Under the pieces are notes generated by a model, which worked only from the letters and a program-made list of their open reading frames with translations, was not told the DNA's origin and ran no database searches. From JAAYDY01 sp964500225 (GTDB lineage Bacteria > Planctomycetota > Phycisphaerae > FEN-1346 > JAACEH01): 26,613 nucleotides of DNA. Positions 8,485 through 14,915 of the stretch are shown piece by piece. The translations under genes were made by a program, and so were the position numbers. The stretch's first letter is position 1; every line of letters begins with the position of its first letter. The stretch is from NCBI GenBank assembly GCA_964500225.1, contig CAZCOA010000039.1, positions 1 to 26,613 of the forward strand, written 5' to 3'.

Positions 8485-9225
8485 GTGCCGGTTTTGGCTC
8501 TGAATAGGGATGCCCTTGGGGCGTCTAAGGTGATGGAAAGCAGCCAGCAGAAGGGTTCCGAGGCGTCCGAGGCCGGGCGGCCCGCGCCGCGTCGCGTCAG
8601 CGAGGCGATGCAGCGGGTGGCCAGCCAGGTCGGCGAGGTCGCCAGCGAGGACGCCAAGCTGGTGGGTCAGGCCCAGGAGGGCCGTCGCGAGGCGTTCGCG
8701 CGGCTGTTCGAAAAATACCGTCGCCCGGCCTACCAGATCGCCTATCGTCTGCTCGGCAACGGTGACGATGCGTTGGATGCCGTGCAAGAGGCGTTTATGA
8801 AGGCGTTTGCGGGGCTCCAGGCCTTTCGCGGCGGCGCGAGTTTCAAGACGTGGTTCTACCGGATCGTCACGAATTGCAGCCTGGATCTGCGTCGCAGCCG
8901 AGCGGTGCGCAAGGTGGCCACGCTGGACGGAGACGAGCCGCCGCAGATTCCCAGCACACGCAGCGACGACCGGGAACCGTCGCGGCCGGCCGAGATGAAA
9001 GAGCTCAAGAAGAGGATCGACGAGGCCCTGGCCGAGATTCCCGAGACCAACCGCACGGCGTTCGTCCTGTTTGCGGTCGAGGGAGTCAGTTACCGCGACA
9101 TTGCCGAGATTCTCAACATCAGCATCGGCACCGTGATGAGCCGCATCTACTACGCCAGACAGAAGTTGCAACAGATTCTTTCCGAGTCGCAGGATGGCCC
9201 GACGGCCGCCGGTGAGGACCACTGA
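8485..9225 (+). CDS. ECF-type RNA polymerase sigma factor
   Basis: This RpoE-like sigma factor directs RNA polymerase to a dedicated regulon, probably in response to an envelope or extracellular signal. Region 2 runs from LVGQAQEGRREAFARLFEKYRRPAY through NGDDALDAVQEAFMKAFAGL to FKTWFYRIVTNCSLDLRRSR. Region 4 reads EIPETNRTAFVLFAVEGVSYRDIAEILNISIGTVMSRIYYARQKL with an intact helix-turn-helix. With 246 residues it is longer than most ECF factors (about 170-200). The excess is a polar N-terminal extension of about 50 residues and a flexible linker between regions 2 and 4. GTG 8485 has GGGAG 4 nt upstream; ATG 8533 is an in-frame alternative with a poorly spaced ribosome site. The anti-sigma gene begins one base after its stop. 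Confidence 0.92.
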   Translation: MPVLALNRDALGASKVMESSQQKGSEASEAGRPAPRRVSEAMQRVASQVGEVASEDAKLVGQAQEGRREAFARLFEKYRRPAYQIAYRLLGNGDDALDAVQEAFMKAFAGLQAFRGGASFKTWFYRIVTNCSLDLRRSRAVRKVATLDGDEPPQIPSTRSDDREPSRPAEMKELKKRIDEALAEIPETNRTAFVLFAVEGVSYRDIAEILNISIGTVMSRIYYARQKLQQILSESQDGPTAAGEDH

Positions 9226-9226
9226 C

Positions 9227-9961
9227 GTGACCGAAGAGCAATTCGAGGTTCTTCTCGCGGGATACGTCGACGGGCAACTGTCGGCCGATGCCCGGCAGCG
9301 CGTGGAGCGGGAGCTCGCGCGGCGGCCGTCTCTGCGCAGCAAGCTTCAGCAGCAGCAGGAGGCCGTCCGGGCCTACAGGGCCTATCCCGTGTCGGAACCA
9401 AGCGAGGAGGCGTGGAAGGGCGTCTGGACGCGGATCGAGGCGCGTCTGCCTCGGGAGTCCAAACGCGTGTCGCTTGAAACGCTTACGGACCTGACGGCCG
9501 ACGAGGAGTTTGTGGCCGAAGAGGAGGAATCCTCGACTCTGGACGTTCTGGCCGCCCAGCGAGCGGCGGAGATCGAGACGAAATCGGCCGGGATTGCTGC
9601 GTCGAATGGGTTGCGCCCGGCCGTCGGTCAGCGCACACAGGCGGTACGGCTGCCGGCCCTGCGCTATCGTCGGTTGTCCCCGCTGCCGCAACCGAGGCGA
9701 CGGGTATGGGCGTCGTTCTGGGCCCATGCGGCCGGACTTGCCGCTGCCGCCGCTATCGTGGCCATGGTGATTCTCAGCGTGCAGCCGATCATCCACACAC
9801 GGCAACTGGCGGCCTATGGCGACGTCGAGTTCGATTTTGCCGCGGATTCGGCCGGTTTTGTGGATACACTGAGGGTGGATGACGATACGTATGTGCAGAT
9901 CGTCTGGGTCAACTACTCTCCCGCCAGTGCCGCGGGACATCCGGAGGAACCCGTTCAATGA
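9227..9961 (+). CDS. Membrane-bound anti-sigma factor, no zinc motif
   Basis: This is the predicted inhibitor of the sigma factor encoded just upstream. GTG 9227 starts 1 nt after the sigma stop, with GAGG (9214-9217) inside the end of the sigma gene, so the two are translationally coupled. An in-frame ATG at 9194 would instead overlap sigma by 32 nt. The 244-residue protein opens with FEVLLAGYVDGQLSADARQRVERELARRP, the helical anti-sigma domain pattern. The His/Cys ligands (HxxxCxxC) of zinc-binding anti-sigma factors are absent. A low-complexity acidic linker (EEFVAEEEESS) and a basic Pro/Arg stretch follow. One membrane helix is at about residues 168-190 (HAAGLAAAAAIVAMVILSV). An extracytoplasmic tail of about 55 residues completes it. 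It probably holds sigma at the membrane until the tail is sensed or cut. Confidence 0.82.
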   Translation: MTEEQFEVLLAGYVDGQLSADARQRVERELARRPSLRSKLQQQQEAVRAYRAYPVSEPSEEAWKGVWTRIEARLPRESKRVSLETLTDLTADEEFVAEEEESSTLDVLAAQRAAEIETKSAGIAASNGLRPAVGQRTQAVRLPALRYRRLSPLPQPRRRVWASFWAHAAGLAAAAAIVAMVILSVQPIIHTRQLAAYGDVEFDFAADSAGFVDTLRVDDDTYVQIVWVNYSPASAAGHPEEPVQ

Positions 9962-10521
9962 ACACGTTCCGAGTTGCATTCCGGTCTCGTTGGTCAGCGG
10001 TCGTTGTTGTCGCGGCCGTCGTCGGGAGTCTGTCGTCGATCCTGGCGGCCCAGGATGGGGACGGGAAGAAAAAGGCCGATGCTCCCGGGAGCGTCGATGT
10101 GCAGGTGTTCGTTATCATGGCATCCCAAGGTGACACACCTCAGGCCGATGCGTCGCTGAAGGAGCTGGCCGAACTGCTGACGGCCAACTACGGCACGCGG
10201 TTCAACCAGTTCTCGCTTCATCGGACCACGAGCGTCAAGATCCGCCTCGACCAGGAACAGACTTGCGGTCTGGCGGCCGACTATTTCCTGAAGGCCAAGT
10301 ACGTGGGGGCCGACATGTCCGACGAAGCGGCTCCGAAGATGGACCTTGCCCTGCGGATCGTCCGCATCACCGCCGAAGCCGAGGGCAAACCCGCCAAAGA
10401 GGTCGGCGTCCTGGGACCCGTCGGCGCCAAGGTTGTCAAGGGCAAGTTCATCCTCCTGGGCGGGCCGAAAGTGGACGAGAAGACCATGATCCTGGCCGTT
10501 CGCGTCACCGGCTCCAACTGA
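9958..10521 (+). CDS. Exported protein of unknown function, sigma operon
   Basis: I do not recognise a named family. The start ATG 9958 overlaps the anti-sigma stop (ATGA), and a GGAGGA lies upstream inside that gene, so it is the third coupled gene of the unit. The 187-residue product has a signal peptide (about residues 1-31; positive n-region RVAFRSR, core WSAVVVVAAVVGSL, cleavage near ILA/AQ). The mature domain of about 155 residues looks alpha/beta: VDVQVFVIMASQG, a helix (ASLKELAELLTANYG), strand-rich FSLHRTTSVKIRLDQEQ, and an ending ILAVRVTGSN. There is one Cys. It could be a sensor or periplasmic partner of the anti-sigma tail, an inference from position alone. I recall similar small exported domains beside planctomycete sigma genes but cannot verify this here. 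Confidence 0.72.
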   Translation: MNTFRVAFRSRWSAVVVVAAVVGSLSSILAAQDGDGKKKADAPGSVDVQVFVIMASQGDTPQADASLKELAELLTANYGTRFNQFSLHRTTSVKIRLDQEQTCGLAADYFLKAKYVGADMSDEAAPKMDLALRIVRITAEAEGKPAKEVGVLGPVGAKVVKGKFILLGGPKVDEKTMILAVRVTGSN

Positions 10522-10591
10522 ACCATATCCCGCCGCGGTAGCACCGGGGCAGGGCGGGGCGGACACGTCTGTTTCTATCGGAGGGCCGCCG

Positions 10592-11452
10592 ATGATACGC
10601 AGCCTGCTGGTCTGTACGGACGGATCGCCTTGCGGGAAAGTGGCCGTGCGCTATGCGCGCCACTGGGCCGAACGCATGAACCTGCATGTGACGGTCCTTT
10701 TCGTCGAAGATCTGCGCCTGACCCAGGGGCCGCTGATGACAGGGTACTATGGTCCCGTGGGCATGGCGCCCAGCGTCGCGTATCCGGCCTTCTATGACGA
10801 TCTGGTCCACAGCGTCAAGCAGCAGGCTCGCCGCGTCATGGACGAGGCACGCGAGGCGTTCGAGGGAACGTCACTGAACATCAGCTACGAGGTCCACGAA
10901 GGCATCGTTCGCGACGTGATTCTGGAGAAAGCCCGATCGGTGGATCTGCTCTGCCTGGGACGCCAGGGCGAGCATGGCGAATGGGAGAGCGGCGAACTGG
11001 GCAGCACTCTGCAGAAGGTGCTGCGACGCAGCCAGAGGCCGGTCCTGGTGACGCCGAGCGAATTCCGTCCGCTGGGGCGACTGCTGATGGCCTACGACGG
11101 CAGCAACCACGCCAATCGCGCGCTGCGGGCCGCCTGCGACCTGGCCAGCGAGGCCGGCCTGCCGATGATCGTCCTGACGGTGGCCCCGGATGCACGCGAC
11201 CGGCCGCGATACGACGCCATCCTCGACGAGGCACGCAAACTCGTGGCCCCCTACGACGGCACCCACGCCGAGTTCGTCGCCGACGTGGAGGCCGATCCCG
11301 AGAATGTCATCACGAGGCTTTCGCAGGAACGACAGTGCGACCTCATTGTCATGGGGGCCTACGGCCAATCGCGCATCCGCGAGTGGCTTCTGGGCAGCAC
11401 CACCGCCGGCGTCCTGGCGAGCAGCCCGTTGCCGGTGCTCTTGGTGCGATGA
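10592..11452 (+). CDS. Tandem-domain universal stress protein (UspA family)
   Basis: This is a cytoplasmic nucleotide-binding stress protein with two fused Usp domains (about residues 1-150 and 155-286). Domain 1 starts SLLVCTDGSPCGKVAVRYA and ends QRPVLVTPSE. Domain 2 starts LLMAYDGSNHANRALRAA and ends SPLPVLLVR. The ATP-binding signature G-2x-G-9x-G(S/T) is exact in domain 2 (GAYGQSRIREWLLGSTT). In domain 1 (GRQGEHGEWESGELGST) one extra residue lies between the glycines, so nucleotide binding there may differ. ATG 10592 has GGAGGG a few bases upstream. The 70-bp gap to the preceding exported-protein gene leaves open whether it is co-transcribed with the sigma operon. A MITE-like element begins about 40 bp after the stop. 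Function in a specific stress is not readable. Confidence 0.9.
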   Translation: MIRSLLVCTDGSPCGKVAVRYARHWAERMNLHVTVLFVEDLRLTQGPLMTGYYGPVGMAPSVAYPAFYDDLVHSVKQQARRVMDEAREAFEGTSLNISYEVHEGIVRDVILEKARSVDLLCLGRQGEHGEWESGELGSTLQKVLRRSQRPVLVTPSEFRPLGRLLMAYDGSNHANRALRAACDLASEAGLPMIVLTVAPDARDRPRYDAILDEARKLVAPYDGTHAEFVADVEADPENVITRLSQERQCDLIVMGAYGQSRIREWLLGSTTAGVLASSPLPVLLVR

Positions 11453-11493
11453 CCTGTTGCCCCCTAGCTCGCGGCGCCGCTGGTGCTGCCTAA

Positions 11494-11655
11494 GAGCCTA
11501 TCCGGATTACCCTCTGGCGTCGGTCGGCTGCGAGGGCCGGAGGGCTGTGTTACGCCTCGTTGTCGTATTGCTCCGCCAATACGCCTCCTCGGCGTGCCTT
11601 GCCTCGCGGCCCTCTCGCCCGACCTTGGGCCGACGTGGGTAATCCGGATAGGCTC
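11494..11655. mobile_element. MITE-like fold-back element with terminal inverted repeats
   Basis: The element is 162 bp, bounded by perfect 19-bp inverted repeats (GAGCCTATCCGGATTACCC at 11494-11512, complement at 11637-11655). It is flanked on both sides by TAA (11491-11493 and 11656-11658). The wider match CTAAG on both flanks makes the exact boundary ambiguous: duplication of TAA with ends GAGCC, or CTAAG with ends AGCC. The interior is an imperfect palindrome whose central hairpin (CGTATTG/CAATACG around a 6-nt loop, about 11564-11583) sits almost exactly at the midpoint of the element. No reading frame is credible inside it. A short, non-coding, end-matched element with a 3-bp T-N-A duplication fits a MITE mobilised in trans by an IS5-like transposase; that parent assignment is inference. 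It lies between the Usp and zinc-ribbon genes. Confidence 0.7.
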
Positions 11656-11950
11656 TAAGACGCCGGTCCCGGACGCTACGGAGCCAAGTGTCCCGCGTTT
11701 CTCCACACAATTTCACAATTGGCCGCCACGAAATGTCCTGGGCGGGGTTACACCATGCAGCAGGGGCGCCGATGTAACCTCTGGAGGCGGAACGGATTAT
11801 GCGTCCGTTGCTCCGCAAGGGCCTGACGCCCCCGCCGGTGTTGCCTATTCCGTGGCCATGACGCTTCCCTTCCGCGACGAACCGCCAATAATGACCACAG
11901 AGGCGACAGGTCAAGAGCAACTGCGCCGATAGACCTGAAAGGAGTGCGAC
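11656..11950 (+). other. Hairpin-rich non-coding stretch before the zinc-ribbon gene
   Basis: No convincing gene lies here. Four short inverted repeats occur in order: GGTTACA/TGTAACC (11746-11752 and 11773-11779); a bulged stem of two 5-bp blocks, GCGGA and ACGGA paired with TCCGT and TCCGC (11787-11796 and 11804-11816); GGGC/GCCC just after, with a 5-nt loop; and CAGGTC/GACCTG (11907-11912 and 11932-11937). The last ends immediately before the AAAGGAG ribosome site of the downstream gene. The layout could be a structured 5' leader or a small RNA, but such stems also arise by chance in G+C-rich DNA. Confidence 0.3.
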
Positions 11951-12106
11951 GTGCCCAGGCGGTCTCTTGTGATGGTGAAGAAGAAATTGCCGTGTCTGCG
12001 TTGCGGAAAGACGATTCAAACCGACATCGCCCATCGTTTCTGTGCCCGCTGTCGCAGGGCCAACCGAGAGGGCTTCGCTCCGCAGGTTTACCGGGATCCA
12101 GGGTAG
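11951..12106 (+). CDS. Small zinc-ribbon protein
   Basis: This 51-residue, strongly basic protein has two CxxC knuckles, Cys15/Cys18 (CLRC) and Cys31/Cys34 (CARC), separated by 12 residues: a minimal zinc ribbon. Lys/Arg clusters flank both knuckles, which suggests nucleic-acid or ribosome contact, but there is no catalytic domain and no named family that I recognise. The GTG start at 11951 is chosen because AAAGGAG (11938-11944) lies 6 nt upstream. An internal ATG at 11972 would give 44 residues and keep all four cysteines. It stands alone between the hairpin-rich segment and the convergent metal-transporting ATPase gene. It could be a transcription or translation accessory factor; zinc binding is the only property the sequence supports. 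Confidence 0.65.
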   Translation: MPRRSLVMVKKKLPCLRCGKTIQTDIAHRFCARCRRANREGFAPQVYRDPG

Positions 12107-12277
12107 CCTGTTTGGGTATGCCGTGAAGTCGGCCAAGCGCTGTAGCACTATATCGCCTCAGCAGGTAGAAGACACTAGCCTTACCGTTCTGCAAACCACT
12201 CGGAGCCGGTTCCTTTTCGGGGATGGGTCCCGGGTCGTTTTCTTCCGGTGCCGAACGGTCTGAGCCCGCTGAGCGTG
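12107..12277. other. Convergent intergenic region, nothing coding seen
   Basis: This 171-bp gap separates the zinc-ribbon gene (plus) from the 3' end of the P-type ATPase gene (minus). A weak GGGA/TCCC hairpin near 12220-12231 is followed by GGGTCGTTTTCTT, which might terminate plus-strand transcription. CCGGTGCC near 12245 can pair with GGCACCG at 12281, overlapping the ATPase stop. Neither is strong. Confidence 0.3.
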
Positions 12278-14671
12278 TCAGGCACCGTCTTGCCGTGTGG
12301 GCCGGAGCAAGCGCAGTCCATTGGCGATGACGAGGAGGCTGGCGCCCATATCGGCGACGACGGCCATCCAAAGGGTGGCCAAGTCCGCCAGGGCTAGGGC
12401 AAAAAACACGGCCTTCAGCCCCAGGGCGACGGTCATGTTCTGGCGGATGATGCGGACGGTCCGCCGGCCCAGGGCTACCGCCTCGGGCACATGGTCCAGC
12501 CGGTCGGTCATCAGGGCCACGTCGGCCGTCTCGATGGAGACATCGCTCCCGGCGGCGCCCATGGCGATGCCCACTGTTGCGGCCGCCAGGGCAGGGGAAT
12601 CGTTCGCCCCGTCGCCGACCATGGCCGTGGCCCCGTCGCGGCGCGTCAGGAAAAGCACCTTCTGCACCTTCTCGTCGGAAGCCAGTCCGGCATGGACGTG
12701 GTCCACGCCTACCTGGCGGCCCACCGCCTCGGCCGTGGCGGCGTTGTCGCCGGTGAGCATCACGATGTCTTTAGCGCCCAGTGCCCGAAGCTGCCGAACC
12801 GCGGCCGCCGCTTCGTTCCGCACCCGGTCGGTCAGGGCGATGCCGCCCAGCACACGGCGTCCGCGGGCCACCAGGACTGCCGTCCGGCCGCCGCTTTCGA
12901 GGCGGGCCAGCAGGTCCATGACTTTGCCGTTGCCGGCGCCCAGTTCCTCCATCAGGCGGCCGCTACCGACATAGCATGGCTGTCCGCCGACGATGGCCGT
13001 GGCGCCGCGCCCGGGGAGGGCGCGGATCTCAGACCCTTCCTCCGTCGTGATGCCTTGTTCGCGCAGGTGTCGGCGCACCGCCGCGGCCAGGACATGATCG
13101 CTGTGGGCCTCGACGGCTCCGGCGGTGCGAAGCACCTCGTCGGCGCTCGTGCCGTCCAGTGCGACCGTTGCGTCCACGGCAAACTGGCCTCGCGTCAGCG
13201 TCCCCGTCTTGTCGAACAAGAAGGTTCGCACGCGGCCGAGGTTCTCCACGTGGAGGCCGCCCTTGATGAGTATGCCGCGGCGGGCGGCCGAGGCCAGGGC
13301 GGCGATAATTGCCACCGGTGTTGAGATAACCAGCGCGCACGGGCAGGCGATCACCAGCATGACGAGGGCCCGGAAAAACCAGCTTCGCCAGCTCAGACCG
13401 AACGCTAGCGGCGGCAAGACCGCGACGACGACCGCCGCTGCGATCACCGTCGGCGTGTACCACCGGGCGAATCGCTCGACCATCTGTTGCGACGGAGCGC
13501 GGCTCGCCTGGGCCTCTTCCACCAGGTGCAGCATCCGGGCGAGCGTCGTGTCGGCGTGGACCTTCGTGGCGCGGACTTCGATCGCGCCGTCGCCGTTGAT
13601 GCTGCCGGCGAAAACCTTGTCGCCGGGTTCCTTCGGCACGGGCCGCGATTCGCCGGTGACGGGAGCCTGATTGACATGGGTTCGGCCCATGGTCACCACG
13701 CCGTCAACGGGAATAACCTCGCCGGGCCGCACGACGGCCATGTCGCCGGGCTCGACCTGCTCGGCAGGCACTTCCACCAGGTGTCCGTCGCGGCGCAGGC
13801 GAGCCAGGGTGGGGGCCAGCCGCATGAGCTTCTCGACGGCCCGTCGCGCGCGGCCCATCGTGTAGCCTTCCAGTTGCAGGGCCAGCGAGAACAGGAGCAT
13901 GGCGGAGGCCGCCTCGGCCCAGTCCCATAGAAAGGCAGCTCCGACGGCGGCCACGGACATCAGCAGGTTCATGTCGAACGTCCGCAGTCGCAGGGCTCGC
14001 ATGGCGCTCCGCGCGATCGGCCAGCCGCCGGCGGCGGTCGCGACCGCAAAGAACAACGTGGCGACGGTGACTGCGCGGTCGGCCCCGAGCGACGCCAGCG
14101 GACGCAGGGACCATGCGTGCAGAAGCTCCCCGACATGGGCGGCCAGGGCCGCGACGAAGCAGGTGGCGGAAAGGCCGACGAGCCACCATCGGTTGCGACT
14201 GACGGACTGCCCGGGCGAGGCCGCCGCGGGGCGGCCCTCGATGTGGACGTCGAACCCGGCAGCGGCGATGGCTTGCCGCAGCATTTCTGTGTCCGACGCA
14301 TCGCGATCGAACTGGACGCTTAGCGTGCGGGCGACGAAATTGGCCGAGACGTTCCGAACGGCCCCTGTTCGCCGCAGGGCGGCTTCGATGACGCGCAGCT
14401 CGTCGGCGCAGTCCATCGCGGCAATGTGGAAGACGGCCTGTCCGCTGACGGAGTCCTTCGGAGTCGCACGATATCCGAGGGCCGCAACCGCGTCGGCGAC
14501 CTGATGCGCCGTGATCCGCTCGGGGCGGTACTCCAGCGAGATCGTCGAAGCCAGGAAGTCCACCCGCACGTCGACCACCCCATCGAGCCGCTGGACCGAC
14601 CGCTCGACCTTGGCGGCGCAGCTCGGACAGTCCAAGCCGGACAACTCGAATGTGATACGTGCGGTTTCCAT
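12278..14671 (-). CDS. Zn/Cd/Pb-exporting P1B-type ATPase
   Basis: This is a heavy-metal efflux pump of the inner membrane (ZntA/CadA type), 797 residues. It has two N-terminal HMA domains. The first carries GLDCPSC (Cys15, Cys18); the second has AMDCADE (residues 85-91), a Cys/Asp/Glu variant without the second Cys. Membrane helices lead to PVTGES, then ACPCALVISTP with the metal-site CPC. DKTGTLT carries phosphorylated Asp487, followed by MLTGDN and GDGANDSPAL. The last helices contain ADMGASLLVIANGLRLL, whose Asp is the ZntA-type Zn/Cd/Pb ligand, arguing against copper. The nucleotide-domain His-Pro motif reads SDHVLA, so Pro is replaced by Val527 after His526. The gene runs opposite to both neighbours; no MerR- or ArsR-type regulator adjoins it. 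ATG 14671 has only a weak ribosome site. Confidence 0.93.
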   Translation of the reverse strand: METARITFELSGLDCPSCAAKVERSVQRLDGVVDVRVDFLASTISLEYRPERITAHQVADAVAALGYRATPKDSVSGQAVFHIAAMDCADELRVIEAALRRTGAVRNVSANFVARTLSVQFDRDASDTEMLRQAIAAAGFDVHIEGRPAAASPGQSVSRNRWWLVGLSATCFVAALAAHVGELLHAWSLRPLASLGADRAVTVATLFFAVATAAGGWPIARSAMRALRLRTFDMNLLMSVAAVGAAFLWDWAEAASAMLLFSLALQLEGYTMGRARRAVEKLMRLAPTLARLRRDGHLVEVPAEQVEPGDMAVVRPGEVIPVDGVVTMGRTHVNQAPVTGESRPVPKEPGDKVFAGSINGDGAIEVRATKVHADTTLARMLHLVEEAQASRAPSQQMVERFARWYTPTVIAAAVVVAVLPPLAFGLSWRSWFFRALVMLVIACPCALVISTPVAIIAALASAARRGILIKGGLHVENLGRVRTFLFDKTGTLTRGQFAVDATVALDGTSADEVLRTAGAVEAHSDHVLAAAVRRHLREQGITTEEGSEIRALPGRGATAIVGGQPCYVGSGRLMEELGAGNGKVMDLLARLESGGRTAVLVARGRRVLGGIALTDRVRNEAAAAVRQLRALGAKDIVMLTGDNAATAEAVGRQVGVDHVHAGLASDEKVQKVLFLTRRDGATAMVGDGANDSPALAAATVGIAMGAAGSDVSIETADVALMTDRLDHVPEAVALGRRTVRIIRQNMTVALGLKAVFFALALADLATLWMAVVADMGASLLVIANGLRLLRPTRQDGA

Positions 14672-14716
14672 GTCGTTGATTCGCCGTCCTGAAAGGGCTG
14701 CCGTTCCTCCAGCCTT

Positions 14717-14744
14717 ATTGTATCCAGATACGGGCGAAGGTCAT
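14717..14744 (-). promoter_or_regulatory. Candidate promoter for the metal ATPase
   Basis: On the minus strand TACAAT (14722-14717) is preceded by ATGACC (14744-14739) with a 16-bp spacer, matching consensus at 5/6 and 4/6. The predicted start near 14710 gives a leader of about 38 nt. No long-spacer dyad of the kind bound by MerR-type activators was seen, so metal control is not evident from this sequence. Confidence 0.4.
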
Positions 14745-14803
14745 TGTCTCCAGGTAGTCCAAGAGGCTGGGCGCACCCGAACCCTGTGGCAGCGGGAAAA
14801 GCC

Positions 14804-14832
14804 TTGCATCGTTTGATAGACATTCGCACAAT
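14804..14832 (+). promoter_or_regulatory. Weak candidate promoter for the purine permease
   Basis: TTGCAT (14804-14809) and CACAAT (14827-14832) are 17 bp apart, with 3/6 and 4/6 matches. It lies about 80 bp upstream of ATG 14916 in the divergent intergenic region. Confidence 0.22.
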
Positions 14833-14915
14833 GGCGGCGCAGGTCGGATGAGGATTCCCAGGGCAGGGGGCGAAGGCTTCTTGATTCGTTTGGATTCACT
14901 GTCGGGAGACGGGTC

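Noticed and set aside
11799..11861. 20-codon frame MRPLLRKGLTPPPV... in the hairpin-rich stretch
   Set aside because: The nearest GGAGG is more than 10 nt away and the frame overlaps predicted hairpins; too short to support.
14672..14915. Purine riboswitch before the AzgA permease
   Set aside because: The conserved three-way-junction loop sequences were not found in the leader.
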